IMG/VR virus record: IMGVR_UViG_3300009183_000413
Span: 1 to 21,655 of that record
Direction: 5' to 3' (one strand)
From: a virus
DNA length: 21,655 bases
Below are positions 8,875-16,315 of this stretch, piece after piece. Below the pieces are notes generated by a model, which saw only the letters and a list, made by a program, of their open reading frames with translations, was not told the DNA's origin and did not search any database. The position numbers and the translations under genes are program-made. Position 1 is the stretch's first letter. Every line of letters starts with the position of its first letter.

Positions 8875-9792
8875 ATGACATGGTTTAAATATTTTAAACA
8901 AGGAGAATCCACAACTTATTCTTATCCGCTCGTTAAAAGAACTATCAACAAGTTCACGCCTAATGATAAAATATTAAAAGATACATGGCTATTTATAGAT
9001 GTAACTGATCTGGAAATAGAAAAATATTATAATAGTTCTTTAGATCTCTTAGAAGATCATTCTTCATATCTAGTAGTATATGAAACTATTGGGTCAGACT
9101 CTGGAATGGTTCCAGTAAATAATATTATTAACAATGATACGTTATATTTTCAAGCAGCCGAAGATCATGAAGCAGACATAGAAACAATAAGTCAATATAG
9201 TATATATTATAAAACTGGAAACTTACGATATGTTAAATTATTGAGCTCTGAAGATTACCAGGTCACATCAGCAGAGCAAGCTCAGTTCAATTCATTATTT
9301 ACTGAAGTAGATATAACTGATTATGACGTTGTTGCTGGATCGGAGTCATCCTATAACTTTTCTTTTATAAATCCAAATCTCGATTGGAATAATGGTCTTT
9401 CCTCAAATCCAGGTTCAAAATTGTATTTAACTTTTACAGGACCAAGCATACAAATATATGGCAATAAAGGACCTGATTATGGAAAGTTTAAACTTAAATT
9501 AACTGGTCTGCAAAATGTAGAGTTTCCAAATATGGCCCTAGAACTTGACTGGATAGTAGTGGATTGTTACAATACAACATTGCAAGAAAATGTTATTTTA
9601 TACGAAAATAATGATTTAAATTATAGAGATTATAATTTAGAACTTCAAACAATTACCGATAAAAATATTATATCTTCTGGAAATAATATTAAAATATCTT
9701 CTTATTCTTTTAGTTATAATTTATACTTAAGTATTAATAAAGAACAAATTAGTGATCAAGCAGTTTTTGTATCCATAGGTGGAATCAGATAA
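8875..9792 (+). CDS. Structural protein with C-terminal jelly-roll (carbohydrate-binding-like) domain
   Basis: 305 residues. It begins 1 base after the preceding stop with GGAAG (8861-8865) as ribosome site. The N-terminal half (1-150) is not recognised. The C-terminal half (about 160-300) follows the pattern of a beta-sandwich jelly-roll seen in carbohydrate-binding and esterase-associated domains: a strand LYLTFTGPSIQIYG, then the turn NKGPDYGKFKLKL, then strands around WIVVDCYN and QENVILYENNDL. This would suit a protein that binds host surface sugars or forms part of a fibre. It has no catalytic Ser-His pattern. It lies between two fibre-like genes, with 1-base gaps on both sides, so it is co-translated with them. 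The fold call is by pattern only and moderately sure. Confidence 0.6.
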   Translation: MTWFKYFKQGESTTYSYPLVKRTINKFTPNDKILKDTWLFIDVTDLEIEKYYNSSLDLLEDHSSYLVVYETIGSDSGMVPVNNIINNDTLYFQAAEDHEADIETISQYSIYYKTGNLRYVKLLSSEDYQVTSAEQAQFNSLFTEVDITDYDVVAGSESSYNFSFINPNLDWNNGLSSNPGSKLYLTFTGPSIQIYGNKGPDYGKFKLKLTGLQNVEFPNMALELDWIVVDCYNTTLQENVILYENNDLNYRDYNLELQTITDKNIISSGNNIKISSYSFSYNLYLSINKEQISDQAVFVSIGGIR

Positions 9793-9793
9793 C

Positions 9794-11407
9794 ATGGCTA
9801 TTATAAAAAAGAAAATAGAAAATTTAAAACCTGGAAAAGAATACGTTCTTACCGTCAGGGCTAAGAACTCTGATTTAAATGTTCTTTCTGATTATTCAGA
9901 CACTATTAGATTTCAAGTACCAACCGACGCAACAACACCCTCTGCACTAACTAATCTTAAACTCTATGCTGGTTTAGAAAATGTTATGTTTGTTTTTGAT
10001 TATAGTCAAGATCTAGACGTAAGAAAATATGAATATGAATTATATGAAAATTCCAATATGTCTGATGAAGATGGCCCATTAACTGGTTTTGCTGACGCCA
10101 ACGTATTTACTGTCAGAGTAAGTAATCTCCAGTTAGAAGAAGATGGTGGCGGGCTTGCGCCTTTTTGGGGTAGAGCAAGAACTATCGACACAACTGGAAA
10201 CGTAGGACCGTGGACTTCATTGGTCCAAACTGACCCACACACTCCCTTAATCGACAATCAATATATTGGATCTTTAACCGCCTCAAAAATAACTGCCGGA
10301 ACAATTGGGTCTCATACCATCAATCTTAATGGAGCGAACTCCATTATTCAATCAACCACTTACCTGGACACTTCAGGTACACAAGGTTGGCAGATTAGAG
10401 GAGATGGTCATTTTAGTTTGGGCGGACCAAATGGAATTACTTACGACAATGATAGTATATCAATTGGATCAGATGTTTCCGTAACAGCGACTTTATCCGC
10501 AGATAGCATTACAGTGGGAACTGCCCCTAATCAATTAAAGATTAATGGAGCTATCAACGGTGGTAACGGTGGCATGACTATTGGTGACCCAACATACAAC
10601 TACTGGTACTCTAATGGTCAGTTTAGAACTGGAAATGCAACTAACTATGTTTTATGGAATGGCACATCATTAACAATAAGAGGTACCCTGCAGTTTGCAG
10701 ATGGATCAACCCCTGGGACATTTGATAATGGTGATGCGATTACTGGTGGATCAATTGCAGGACTAACTATAAGTTCTACAAAAATGTATATTGGAACAGG
10801 AACTTTCAATAATGCGAACACAGCGTTCTATGTTGACAACGTTGGTCAATTTTCCTTAAAGGATCAATTGAGTTGGAATGGAACTACTCTAACTATTGGC
10901 GGTACTGCAGCAACAAGTTTAATTACTGGGGGACAAGTAAACTCTAATGTAACTGCAATTAGTGGTGGAGTCATTACTACTGGAACAATTAATCTAGGTG
11001 TTGTAAATGTTCAAACTGGATCTTCTGGAGCAAGACTGCAAATAAATTCAACAGGAATAAAAGCATATAATGCGTTAGGAACCAATACTGTTTCAATAGG
11101 TTCAGATGGCATAGCATCTTTTACTGGAGTAATAACTGCGTCATCTGGATCAATAGGTGGCTGGAGCATCGGGGATCCAGGAGGATATGGCGGTAGTATA
11201 TATGCAGGGTCTGGGGCAACTTTATCATTTATTTCTCCAACTGGAGTAGCTTGGTTTAGTGGTGGAGTTGTTACATCAAGTATTAATGGTTTTAGTGCTG
11301 GCGTGACAACTAATGGTGGAGCTTTAAATACTATGATTTTAAGAAATATCAAATATGGTAGTGGAAGGCCAACTGATGGCGCTATTGGAGATATATATCT
11401 TTCTTAG
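9794..11407 (+). CDS. Fibronectin type III tail-fibre / host-recognition protein
   Basis: 537 residues from the ATG at 9794, which I prefer to the GTG at 9779 because AGGTGG (9777-9782) then serves as ribosome site and the gene starts 1 base after the preceding stop. Residues 8-44 (NLKPGKEYVLTVRAKN and following) look like the second half of a fibronectin III domain. A fuller FnIII-like domain follows at about 50-150. From there the protein is Gly/Ser/Thr/Asn-rich beta structure of the kind found in phage central-fibre and J-like host-specificity proteins, with segments such as IGSLTASKITAGTIG, GWQIRGDGHFSLGG and WNGTTLTIGG. It probably projects from the tail tip and contacts the host. There is no enzyme motif. 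The class is well supported; the receptor is unknown. Confidence 0.75.
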   Translation: MAIIKKKIENLKPGKEYVLTVRAKNSDLNVLSDYSDTIRFQVPTDATTPSALTNLKLYAGLENVMFVFDYSQDLDVRKYEYELYENSNMSDEDGPLTGFADANVFTVRVSNLQLEEDGGGLAPFWGRARTIDTTGNVGPWTSLVQTDPHTPLIDNQYIGSLTASKITAGTIGSHTINLNGANSIIQSTTYLDTSGTQGWQIRGDGHFSLGGPNGITYDNDSISIGSDVSVTATLSADSITVGTAPNQLKINGAINGGNGGMTIGDPTYNYWYSNGQFRTGNATNYVLWNGTSLTIRGTLQFADGSTPGTFDNGDAITGGSIAGLTISSTKMYIGTGTFNNANTAFYVDNVGQFSLKDQLSWNGTTLTIGGTAATSLITGGQVNSNVTAISGGVITTGTINLGVVNVQTGSSGARLQINSTGIKAYNALGTNTVSIGSDGIASFTGVITASSGSIGGWSIGDPGGYGGSIYAGSGATLSFISPTGVAWFSGGVVTSSINGFSAGVTTNGGALNTMILRNIKYGSGRPTDGAIGDIYLS

Positions 11408-11416
11408 GATTTTATT

Positions 11417-13549
11417 ATGACTATACAAATTAAAACAGGAGCTGGGGCAAATGACTGGACAACTGTAACTAATCCACAAATTAAAACAGGACCAGGAGGT
11501 AACGATTGGGCAAGTGTTAATAAAGGAGAAATTAAAACTGGTGCGGGAGCAAATGATTGGTCAACTTTTTATTCAAGAATAACTAATACCAATCCAACTT
11601 TTAGTTTTGTTAGTGCAACTCCAACCTCCGTAACAGTAAGAGTACAAACGTCAAGTTCCGAAAATAAAAGAGTCTTTGCCTATCGGACAAATGATTCAGG
11701 AAACTTTCAGAGTAGCCCAGCTTCACCGACGACTAGTGCAATAAATCAAACATTTACCTTTTCTACTTTGAGCCCAGGAACTTCGTATAATTTTTCAGCC
11801 TATATTGCATTCTATGACTTAGCGGGCCAGTTTGTTGAATTTAGCACAGTACTGACACTAGATGCCTCAACAATATCATACTCAAAGACAACGCCAACAA
11901 CACCAACCAACACAGGGACAATTAGTTCCACAAAAATATCATTTTCATCTAGCTCTAGCGCCAACTATTCAACTAACGGAGTTACTGCGTATATCAAATT
12001 TGACTTATACATCTATGGCGGAACTACGCCTGTCCAAACAGTTAATAGCAGCATTCTCCCCTTAGATGATACAACTGCTTCTAGAACTGTTCAATTTACT
12101 GGTTTGACACCAAATGTAACCTATTACTGTACGGCAGCAACGTATTATGCGTCTCCGATAAACTCTTATAGTACTTATAGTTCTTTTTCTAGCGGAACTG
12201 CTACTTATCCATTCCACAAGGCGCAAGTGCCCTTTAAGATTGCTGATTATACTTCAGATACCAATTTAGCCATACTTACTGATATTAATGCATATAATAA
12301 CGGTAATGCAAAAATTCAGTGGGAATGGCAATATAGAGCTAGGGGCGGTATTACCTGGCTAGGTACAACTTCATTCTTTGGAACTGAAGTTGTTACCGGA
12401 ACTAGTACAAGTTATTATGGACAAAATTTTTCTGTTATTCAATCAAGAGAATACCGATTTAGGGCAAGGGTTTATTACGAAACTATCGTAGAGTATGGGG
12501 ACTGGAGTGATTGGTCTGGCGCAATAAGAGGGAAAACATGGACTTCCCATAATACCGGCTGGATATCAGCCAGTAGTACAACATCGAGTTCTAACGCTTC
12601 AGGATACACCTCTTCCATGGGTTCGGACGGAAATCAAGGTTCAATATGGTTCTCTTATCCTTATCATACAGAATACGGAACTAGTACCAATTATCAACCA
12701 ATAACTTTTTTTCAACGAACTGCTGGTTTTGCCACAAACCTATATTACTTAAACTCCAATCATGCAATTGAGGCTGGAAGACCATCAGTATCTACATCAA
12801 TTTCCAGTTTAAGATATGGAGTTACTTCTTTATCAAGAGATACAACACAATCGGCATATGTTGTCCTGACATTAGACTCCGCCACCAGATGTATACTACA
12901 GTTTGCCGATGAAGTTAGGATTTCGGGAAGTAGTAATAGTGCATTTAACCAAAATTACTTAGTATATTCCGCTTCTGGAAGAACAGTTTATTTAGCTCCA
13001 ACAGGAACAACACCAGGTAACTGTACTAGTTCTTCTGGAGGTACTTTAATAGTGAGTACTACGGCTGGAAATAGTGTTAGCGTTTTTGGCGGAACTAGTG
13101 ACTATACATCAGCAGCAGATAACTACTTCACAAGAATAGATGGTGATTATGGGGCTGATGTTCCGTTGTCTGTAGCAACCGGTCAAGCATCTTATGTTGT
13201 CACAACATCCAGTAAAGTATCATCCAGAGTGACAGAATCATTCTCGGCAAACTTCACTCCGTCATTACCCACTGGTTATAGAAATGCAAAACTATATCAG
13301 TTCTCCATTAGAGTTGGCCCTACCGCTACCCCCGCATTATCTAATATAGTTGTTGACGGAGTTTACTATGGGAATCTAGGCAGTAGGACAGCATATCAAT
13401 CGACTACAATAACTCCAGATGTTATTAATGATCCACCATATAACATAGCTTTCGATATAGATTCCGCTTATTATTCAGGCGATGGATTATACTATGCTAC
13501 AGTAACAGAAGTGCAAGTATATATAACCTATGAAACACTGGATGATTAA
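11417..13549 (+). CDS. Adhesin-like tail structural protein with N-terminal IKTG repeats and FnIII-like domains
   Basis: 710 residues. AGGAT (11406-11410) overlaps the previous stop and precedes the ATG by 6-7 bases. The N-terminus is three copies of a 17-residue unit with the core IKTGxGxNDW (residues 4-51). Several Ser/Thr-rich FnIII-like beta domains follow (about 55-140, 140-235 and 240-345), with typical strand ends such as LSPGTSYNFSAYIAFYD and LTPNVTYYCTAATYY. The C-terminal 350 residues are Ser/Thr/Tyr-rich beta sequence without a recognised family. The composition is that of a surface-exposed phage adhesin or fibre. It is the last of four co-oriented fibre-like genes. The repeats may be an attachment point for assembly on its partner. 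Structural nature is fairly sure; receptor and partner are unknown. Confidence 0.72.
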   Translation: MTIQIKTGAGANDWTTVTNPQIKTGPGGNDWASVNKGEIKTGAGANDWSTFYSRITNTNPTFSFVSATPTSVTVRVQTSSSENKRVFAYRTNDSGNFQSSPASPTTSAINQTFTFSTLSPGTSYNFSAYIAFYDLAGQFVEFSTVLTLDASTISYSKTTPTTPTNTGTISSTKISFSSSSSANYSTNGVTAYIKFDLYIYGGTTPVQTVNSSILPLDDTTASRTVQFTGLTPNVTYYCTAATYYASPINSYSTYSSFSSGTATYPFHKAQVPFKIADYTSDTNLAILTDINAYNNGNAKIQWEWQYRARGGITWLGTTSFFGTEVVTGTSTSYYGQNFSVIQSREYRFRARVYYETIVEYGDWSDWSGAIRGKTWTSHNTGWISASSTTSSSNASGYTSSMGSDGNQGSIWFSYPYHTEYGTSTNYQPITFFQRTAGFATNLYYLNSNHAIEAGRPSVSTSISSLRYGVTSLSRDTTQSAYVVLTLDSATRCILQFADEVRISGSSNSAFNQNYLVYSASGRTVYLAPTGTTPGNCTSSSGGTLIVSTTAGNSVSVFGGTSDYTSAADNYFTRIDGDYGADVPLSVATGQASYVVTTSSKVSSRVTESFSANFTPSLPTGYRNAKLYQFSIRVGPTATPALSNIVVDGVYYGNLGSRTAYQSTTITPDVINDPPYNIAFDIDSAYYSGDGLYYATVTEVQVYITYETLDD
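11426..11569 (+). repeat. Three tandem 51-bp coding repeats (IKTGxGxNDW)
   Basis: Units begin at 11426, 11477 and 11528 with a period of 51 bases. They encode QIKTGAGANDW, QIKTGPGGNDW and EIKTGAGANDW, each followed by a short variable spacer. The third unit is only clear over its first 42 bases. Codons differ between copies at synonymous positions, so the repeat is held at the protein level and is not a fresh DNA duplication. Confidence 0.85.
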
Positions 13550-13554
13550 AAAAA

Positions 13555-14658
13555 ATGAAATATGTAACGTTTTCTCAATATAAAAATAATATAAATATAT
13601 ATGAAACTTTAGGCATTTTTTTTCCGTCTAGTGATAAGACATTTTTTTTACTTGATTCTTATTTTGGTCAATTATCTATTTCTAAAGTTAATGATGATTT
13701 TGATTTTTCAAATTTGACAGAAGAATCAATTAATTTTTTTAATATTAAAATTCATTCAATTGAAGAATTAAGAGAATTTGTAAACAGTAACTCTGATTAT
13801 CCACTTCAAGTCATGAATGGAACTAGAGATGTATTTAATATTAGTACGGCCCCCCCGTTTGATGAGTTGAATGGACATACCGATCCAGAAATTATGCCCC
13901 ATGAACAATGGGTATGGAATCAAGATAAAGGGCATTGGGCTCCGCCAAAAGAAAAGCCAGCTCTGTCTCCAGATTTTAATTTAACATGGAATCAGAATAG
14001 ATTAGATTGGGATATAGCATTGTCAGGATATCCGGATAATAGAATGATTAGATCATTTGCACTATGGAATGCAACGCCAAAAGTAAATGGAGAGATGTAT
14101 GCAGAAGTTTGTTCAGCCAATAATTTTATGATGCAGAGCATGCAGGAACTAAATAATAGTGATAATTTCATGAAAGAACAAATTGAATATGGAAAAGCTA
14201 TCGCTGAGTCAGGCAAGTATCACGGAAGATTAATTACTATGTTAGACCTATGTCCTCATGCATTTGTCATGTATCATGAATCGATTCCTGAGTATGTAGA
14301 AAATGGTGGACATCTAACGTGGAAGAAGCATCCTCATATTGAAGCTCGAACAATTCATGAATTATTTAGAATAATCTTAGAATGGAACTGGGCTTATCTA
14401 GAATTACAAAACAGAGAACCAGCAGCTTTGCTATCTCATGAGGTTGTTATGGCATTGGAAATTCCTCAAGAAATTATTGATGAGATAATGTCATTAACTC
14501 CACAAACTTTATCTAAATTTATATTTAGTGATTCAACAATTCTGGAAGAAGATCATTTAGACCCTGAATGTCCAGAGGGTTTTAAGTATTGGATTATGGA
14601 TAAATATAAAAAATTTCCAAGAAGAGAAAAAGATCAGGAACTCCATATTAAGGTGTAA
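13555..14658 (+). CDS. Tail/fibre-associated protein of a tandem paralogue pair (copy 1)
   Basis: 367 residues. It starts 5 bases after the preceding stop in an A-run, with no clear ribosome site, so it may depend on translation of the gene before it. It is clearly paralogous to the next gene along its whole length. Both begin MKY, share ESINFFxIKI near residues 58-67, a W-rich block (WVWNxDxxxWxPP, then WNQNRLxWDI), then LDLxPHA, ELFRxIxEW, NREPxA and WIMDxY. The W-rich WxWN block resembles short modules seen in structural proteins of large myoviruses, which is a weak clue. No catalytic pattern is evident. The 5' part is extremely AT-rich, but a run of seven C lies at 13850-13856. A fibre or fibre-accessory role is inferred from the neighbours. 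Confidence 0.65.
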   Translation: MKYVTFSQYKNNINIYETLGIFFPSSDKTFFLLDSYFGQLSISKVNDDFDFSNLTEESINFFNIKIHSIEELREFVNSNSDYPLQVMNGTRDVFNISTAPPFDELNGHTDPEIMPHEQWVWNQDKGHWAPPKEKPALSPDFNLTWNQNRLDWDIALSGYPDNRMIRSFALWNATPKVNGEMYAEVCSANNFMMQSMQELNNSDNFMKEQIEYGKAIAESGKYHGRLITMLDLCPHAFVMYHESIPEYVENGGHLTWKKHPHIEARTIHELFRIILEWNWAYLELQNREPAALLSHEVVMALEIPQEIIDEIMSLTPQTLSKFIFSDSTILEEDHLDPECPEGFKYWIMDKYKKFPRREKDQELHIKV

Positions 14659-14661
14659 CTC

Positions 14662-15804
14662 ATGAAATATATTAGTTTTTTAAAAGAAAATCAAGGAATT
14701 AGCATTTACGATATTGCGGGAGATTACATTACTTCTTCTGATCGAATTATTCTTGAAACGCGCGATGGAATAACTATATCTCAAGTTGATAGTAATTTTA
14801 AGATTTCTAATCTAAAAAAAGAATCAATTAACTTTTTTGATATTAAAATTTATACTTTAAAACAATTAATCACATTTCTCAATACTCAAGCTAGCATTGA
14901 AGCTCATGCTATAGGGGAAAATTCAGATATTTTAACAATATCATATTCTTCTGTAAATCATTTACTGGATAATAAGGATCAAGAAAAACAACCGTACAAT
15001 AATTGGGTTTGGAACAAAGATATGAATTGTTGGAGACCTCCAGTTGAAGAACCCAAACTTTCAGCAGAATTTTTATATTCATGGAATCAAAATAGACTTA
15101 ATTGGGACATCGAATTAAAAAATCCATGCGAAAGAAAATATAGAGGTTTTTTGCTATGGAGAGCAGTTCCAACATATAGTGAAAGTTTTTATGGTGATGT
15201 TTGCTCTAATAATAATTATATGATTAAAAGTTTTGAAGACATAACTCATGGAACAATGGATTTTATGTCTAAAACAATTTCTAATCATGGAATACAAAGA
15301 CTAGATGATAATCCCTTAGGTAAATTTAAGATTGTAACTAGACATGAAACAGTTTTAGATTTAGCGCCACATGCAATTATTACATACGATGAAATAGATA
15401 GAGATTACATAGATCAATTTTCAAAAGAAGATTCAAAAAGTCTATGGGCCATACACCCACAATGCATAGGGTCTACCTTAGAAGAGCTTTTTAGACTTAT
15501 AATAGAGTGGGGTTTAGCTTATTCTGAATTTGGAAATAGAGAACCAATAGCAGTGATTAGCGACAGAGTCCTCAGGGCGATACAGATGCCCTTAGAAGTA
15601 AGAGATGCCCTACTTGAGATACCCGCACAAACAGTTGAAAAGTATATCAAGAATGATCCAACACTACTTATTAAGGATTGGGAAGACCCGGTAGTTCCAG
15701 ATTTTGTTCAACACTGGATAATGGATATGTATCGTATATACTCTAAAAGAATTAAAAATCAAGAAGTATATATTAACACTCTCCCAGATTCATATCCTAT
15801 GTGA
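14662..15804 (+). CDS. Tail/fibre-associated protein of a tandem paralogue pair (copy 2)
   Basis: 380 residues. AAGGTG (14650-14655) overlaps the end of copy 1 and precedes the ATG by 6 bases. It aligns with copy 1 from end to end: the MKY start, SSD near residue 27, ESINFFDIKI, WVWNKDMNCWRPP, WNQNRLNWDI, LDLAPHA, ELFRLIIEW, NREPIA, QTVEKYI and WIMDMY. The two differ widely elsewhere, so the duplication is old. It ends in a TGA that also forms part of a good extended -10 promoter for the next operon segment. The function is not recognised. The pair may form a heteromeric part of the tail or offer two variants of a fibre component. Confidence 0.65.
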   Translation: MKYISFLKENQGISIYDIAGDYITSSDRIILETRDGITISQVDSNFKISNLKKESINFFDIKIYTLKQLITFLNTQASIEAHAIGENSDILTISYSSVNHLLDNKDQEKQPYNNWVWNKDMNCWRPPVEEPKLSAEFLYSWNQNRLNWDIELKNPCERKYRGFLLWRAVPTYSESFYGDVCSNNNYMIKSFEDITHGTMDFMSKTISNHGIQRLDDNPLGKFKIVTRHETVLDLAPHAIITYDEIDRDYIDQFSKEDSKSLWAIHPQCIGSTLEELFRLIIEWGLAYSEFGNREPIAVISDRVLRAIQMPLEVRDALLEIPAQTVEKYIKNDPTLLIKDWEDPVVPDFVQHWIMDMYRIYSKRIKNQEVYINTLPDSYPM

Positions 15805-15810
15805 TATAAT
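15802..15810 (+). promoter_or_regulatory. Extended -10 promoter (TGATATAAT)
   Basis: The bases read TGATATAAT, a perfect match to the bacterial extended -10 element TGnTATAAT. It overlaps the TGA stop of the preceding gene (15802-15804). No good -35 hexamer lies 17 bases upstream, which extended -10 promoters can do without. Transcription would start near 15816-15818, about 15 bases before the AAAGG ribosome site of the next gene. It would drive the portal-to-head segment. In an AT-rich genome a chance match is possible, but the intergenic position supports it. Confidence 0.55.
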
Positions 15811-15840
15811 AGTTGTTTAGGATTTTGACGAAAGGTGAAT

Positions 15841-16032
15841 ATGGACGATCTAGATATTAATATCTTGGTTCAAACATTCAGCGAAAAAATTGGTCAATTA
15901 ACAACTGATTTAGTGGTAAAAGAAGCTACAATTAAACAGTTGAACATCAAGATTGCCAATCTAATCGCTACAATGCAACCAGCTAAAACAGAAAAAACAA
16001 TTAAACAAACAAAAACAGACAACTTTGAGTGA
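15841..16032 (+). CDS. Small coiled-coil hypothetical protein
   Basis: 63 residues from the ATG at 15841, chosen over the in-frame GTG at 15835 because AAAGG (15831-15835) then has normal spacing. The protein is a probable single coiled-coil helix (about residues 8-45, with heptad-like I/L/V spacing through VVKEATIKQLNIKIANLIATM) followed by a Lys/Thr-rich tail. It is the first gene after the extended -10 promoter and 10 bases before the next small gene. The family is not recognised. Small helical proteins upstream of a portal are often head assembly or scaffold-core components, but nothing in the sequence proves that here. Confidence 0.55.
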   Translation: MDDLDINILVQTFSEKIGQLTTDLVVKEATIKQLNIKIANLIATMQPAKTEKTIKQTKTDNFE

Positions 16033-16042
16033 GGTAAATAAA

Positions 16043-16252
16043 ATGTCAGAAGAAACAACTGAAATAATTGAAGAAATTCAAGCAACTGATCCAGTAGAAG
16101 CCAAGGAATTCGCAATTGAAATTAAAATTTCAAACGCAAATCTCCAGTACAGAAGCGATTTTAATGAAGCAGAGACAATTTTTTGGATTGAAGCTGTTAA
16201 AAATATCATTATGAAAAACGCTTTTGATAAAGCTAATCTTGACACTAACTGA
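16043..16252 (+). CDS. Small acidic hypothetical protein
   Basis: 69 residues from the ATG at 16043. GAGGT (16031-16035), overlapping the stop of the previous gene, is its ribosome site; the TTG at 16025 lies before that site and is rejected. The first 25 residues are very acidic (MSEETTEIIEEIQATDPVEA). The rest looks like a small alpha/beta unit with FAIEIKISNANLQYRSDFNE and a helix containing FWIEAVKNIIMKNAF. No family is recognised. Its place directly before the portal gene suggests a head assembly accessory, as an inference only. Confidence 0.5.
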   Translation: MSEETTEIIEEIQATDPVEAKEFAIEIKISNANLQYRSDFNEAETIFWIEAVKNIIMKNAFDKANLDTN

Positions 16253-16257
16253 TTAAC

Positions 16258-16289
16258 TTATAAAAAAACACCACTTTAGCTACTATTAT
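16258..16289 (+). promoter_or_regulatory. Candidate AT-rich promoter region before portal
   Basis: This lies in the 63-base gap before the portal gene. It contains TTATAAAAA (16258-16266) and, further on, TACTATTAT (16281-16289), whose last six bases TATTAT match the -10 consensus at five of six positions. The 80-base gap before the protease gene has the same order of elements, TTATAAAAA then TACTAT, at similar distances from its start codon. This may be a phage-specific late promoter, but AT-richness makes chance matches likely. Confidence 0.3.
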
Positions 16290-16315
16290 ATATAGTTTTC
16301 GTATTGGAGAGATAC

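Noticed and set aside
13614-13651. Two runs of eight T as a transcription terminator or frameshift site
   Set aside because: They lie inside a coding region, no GC-rich hairpin precedes them, and the frame continues normally into sequence matching the paralogue.
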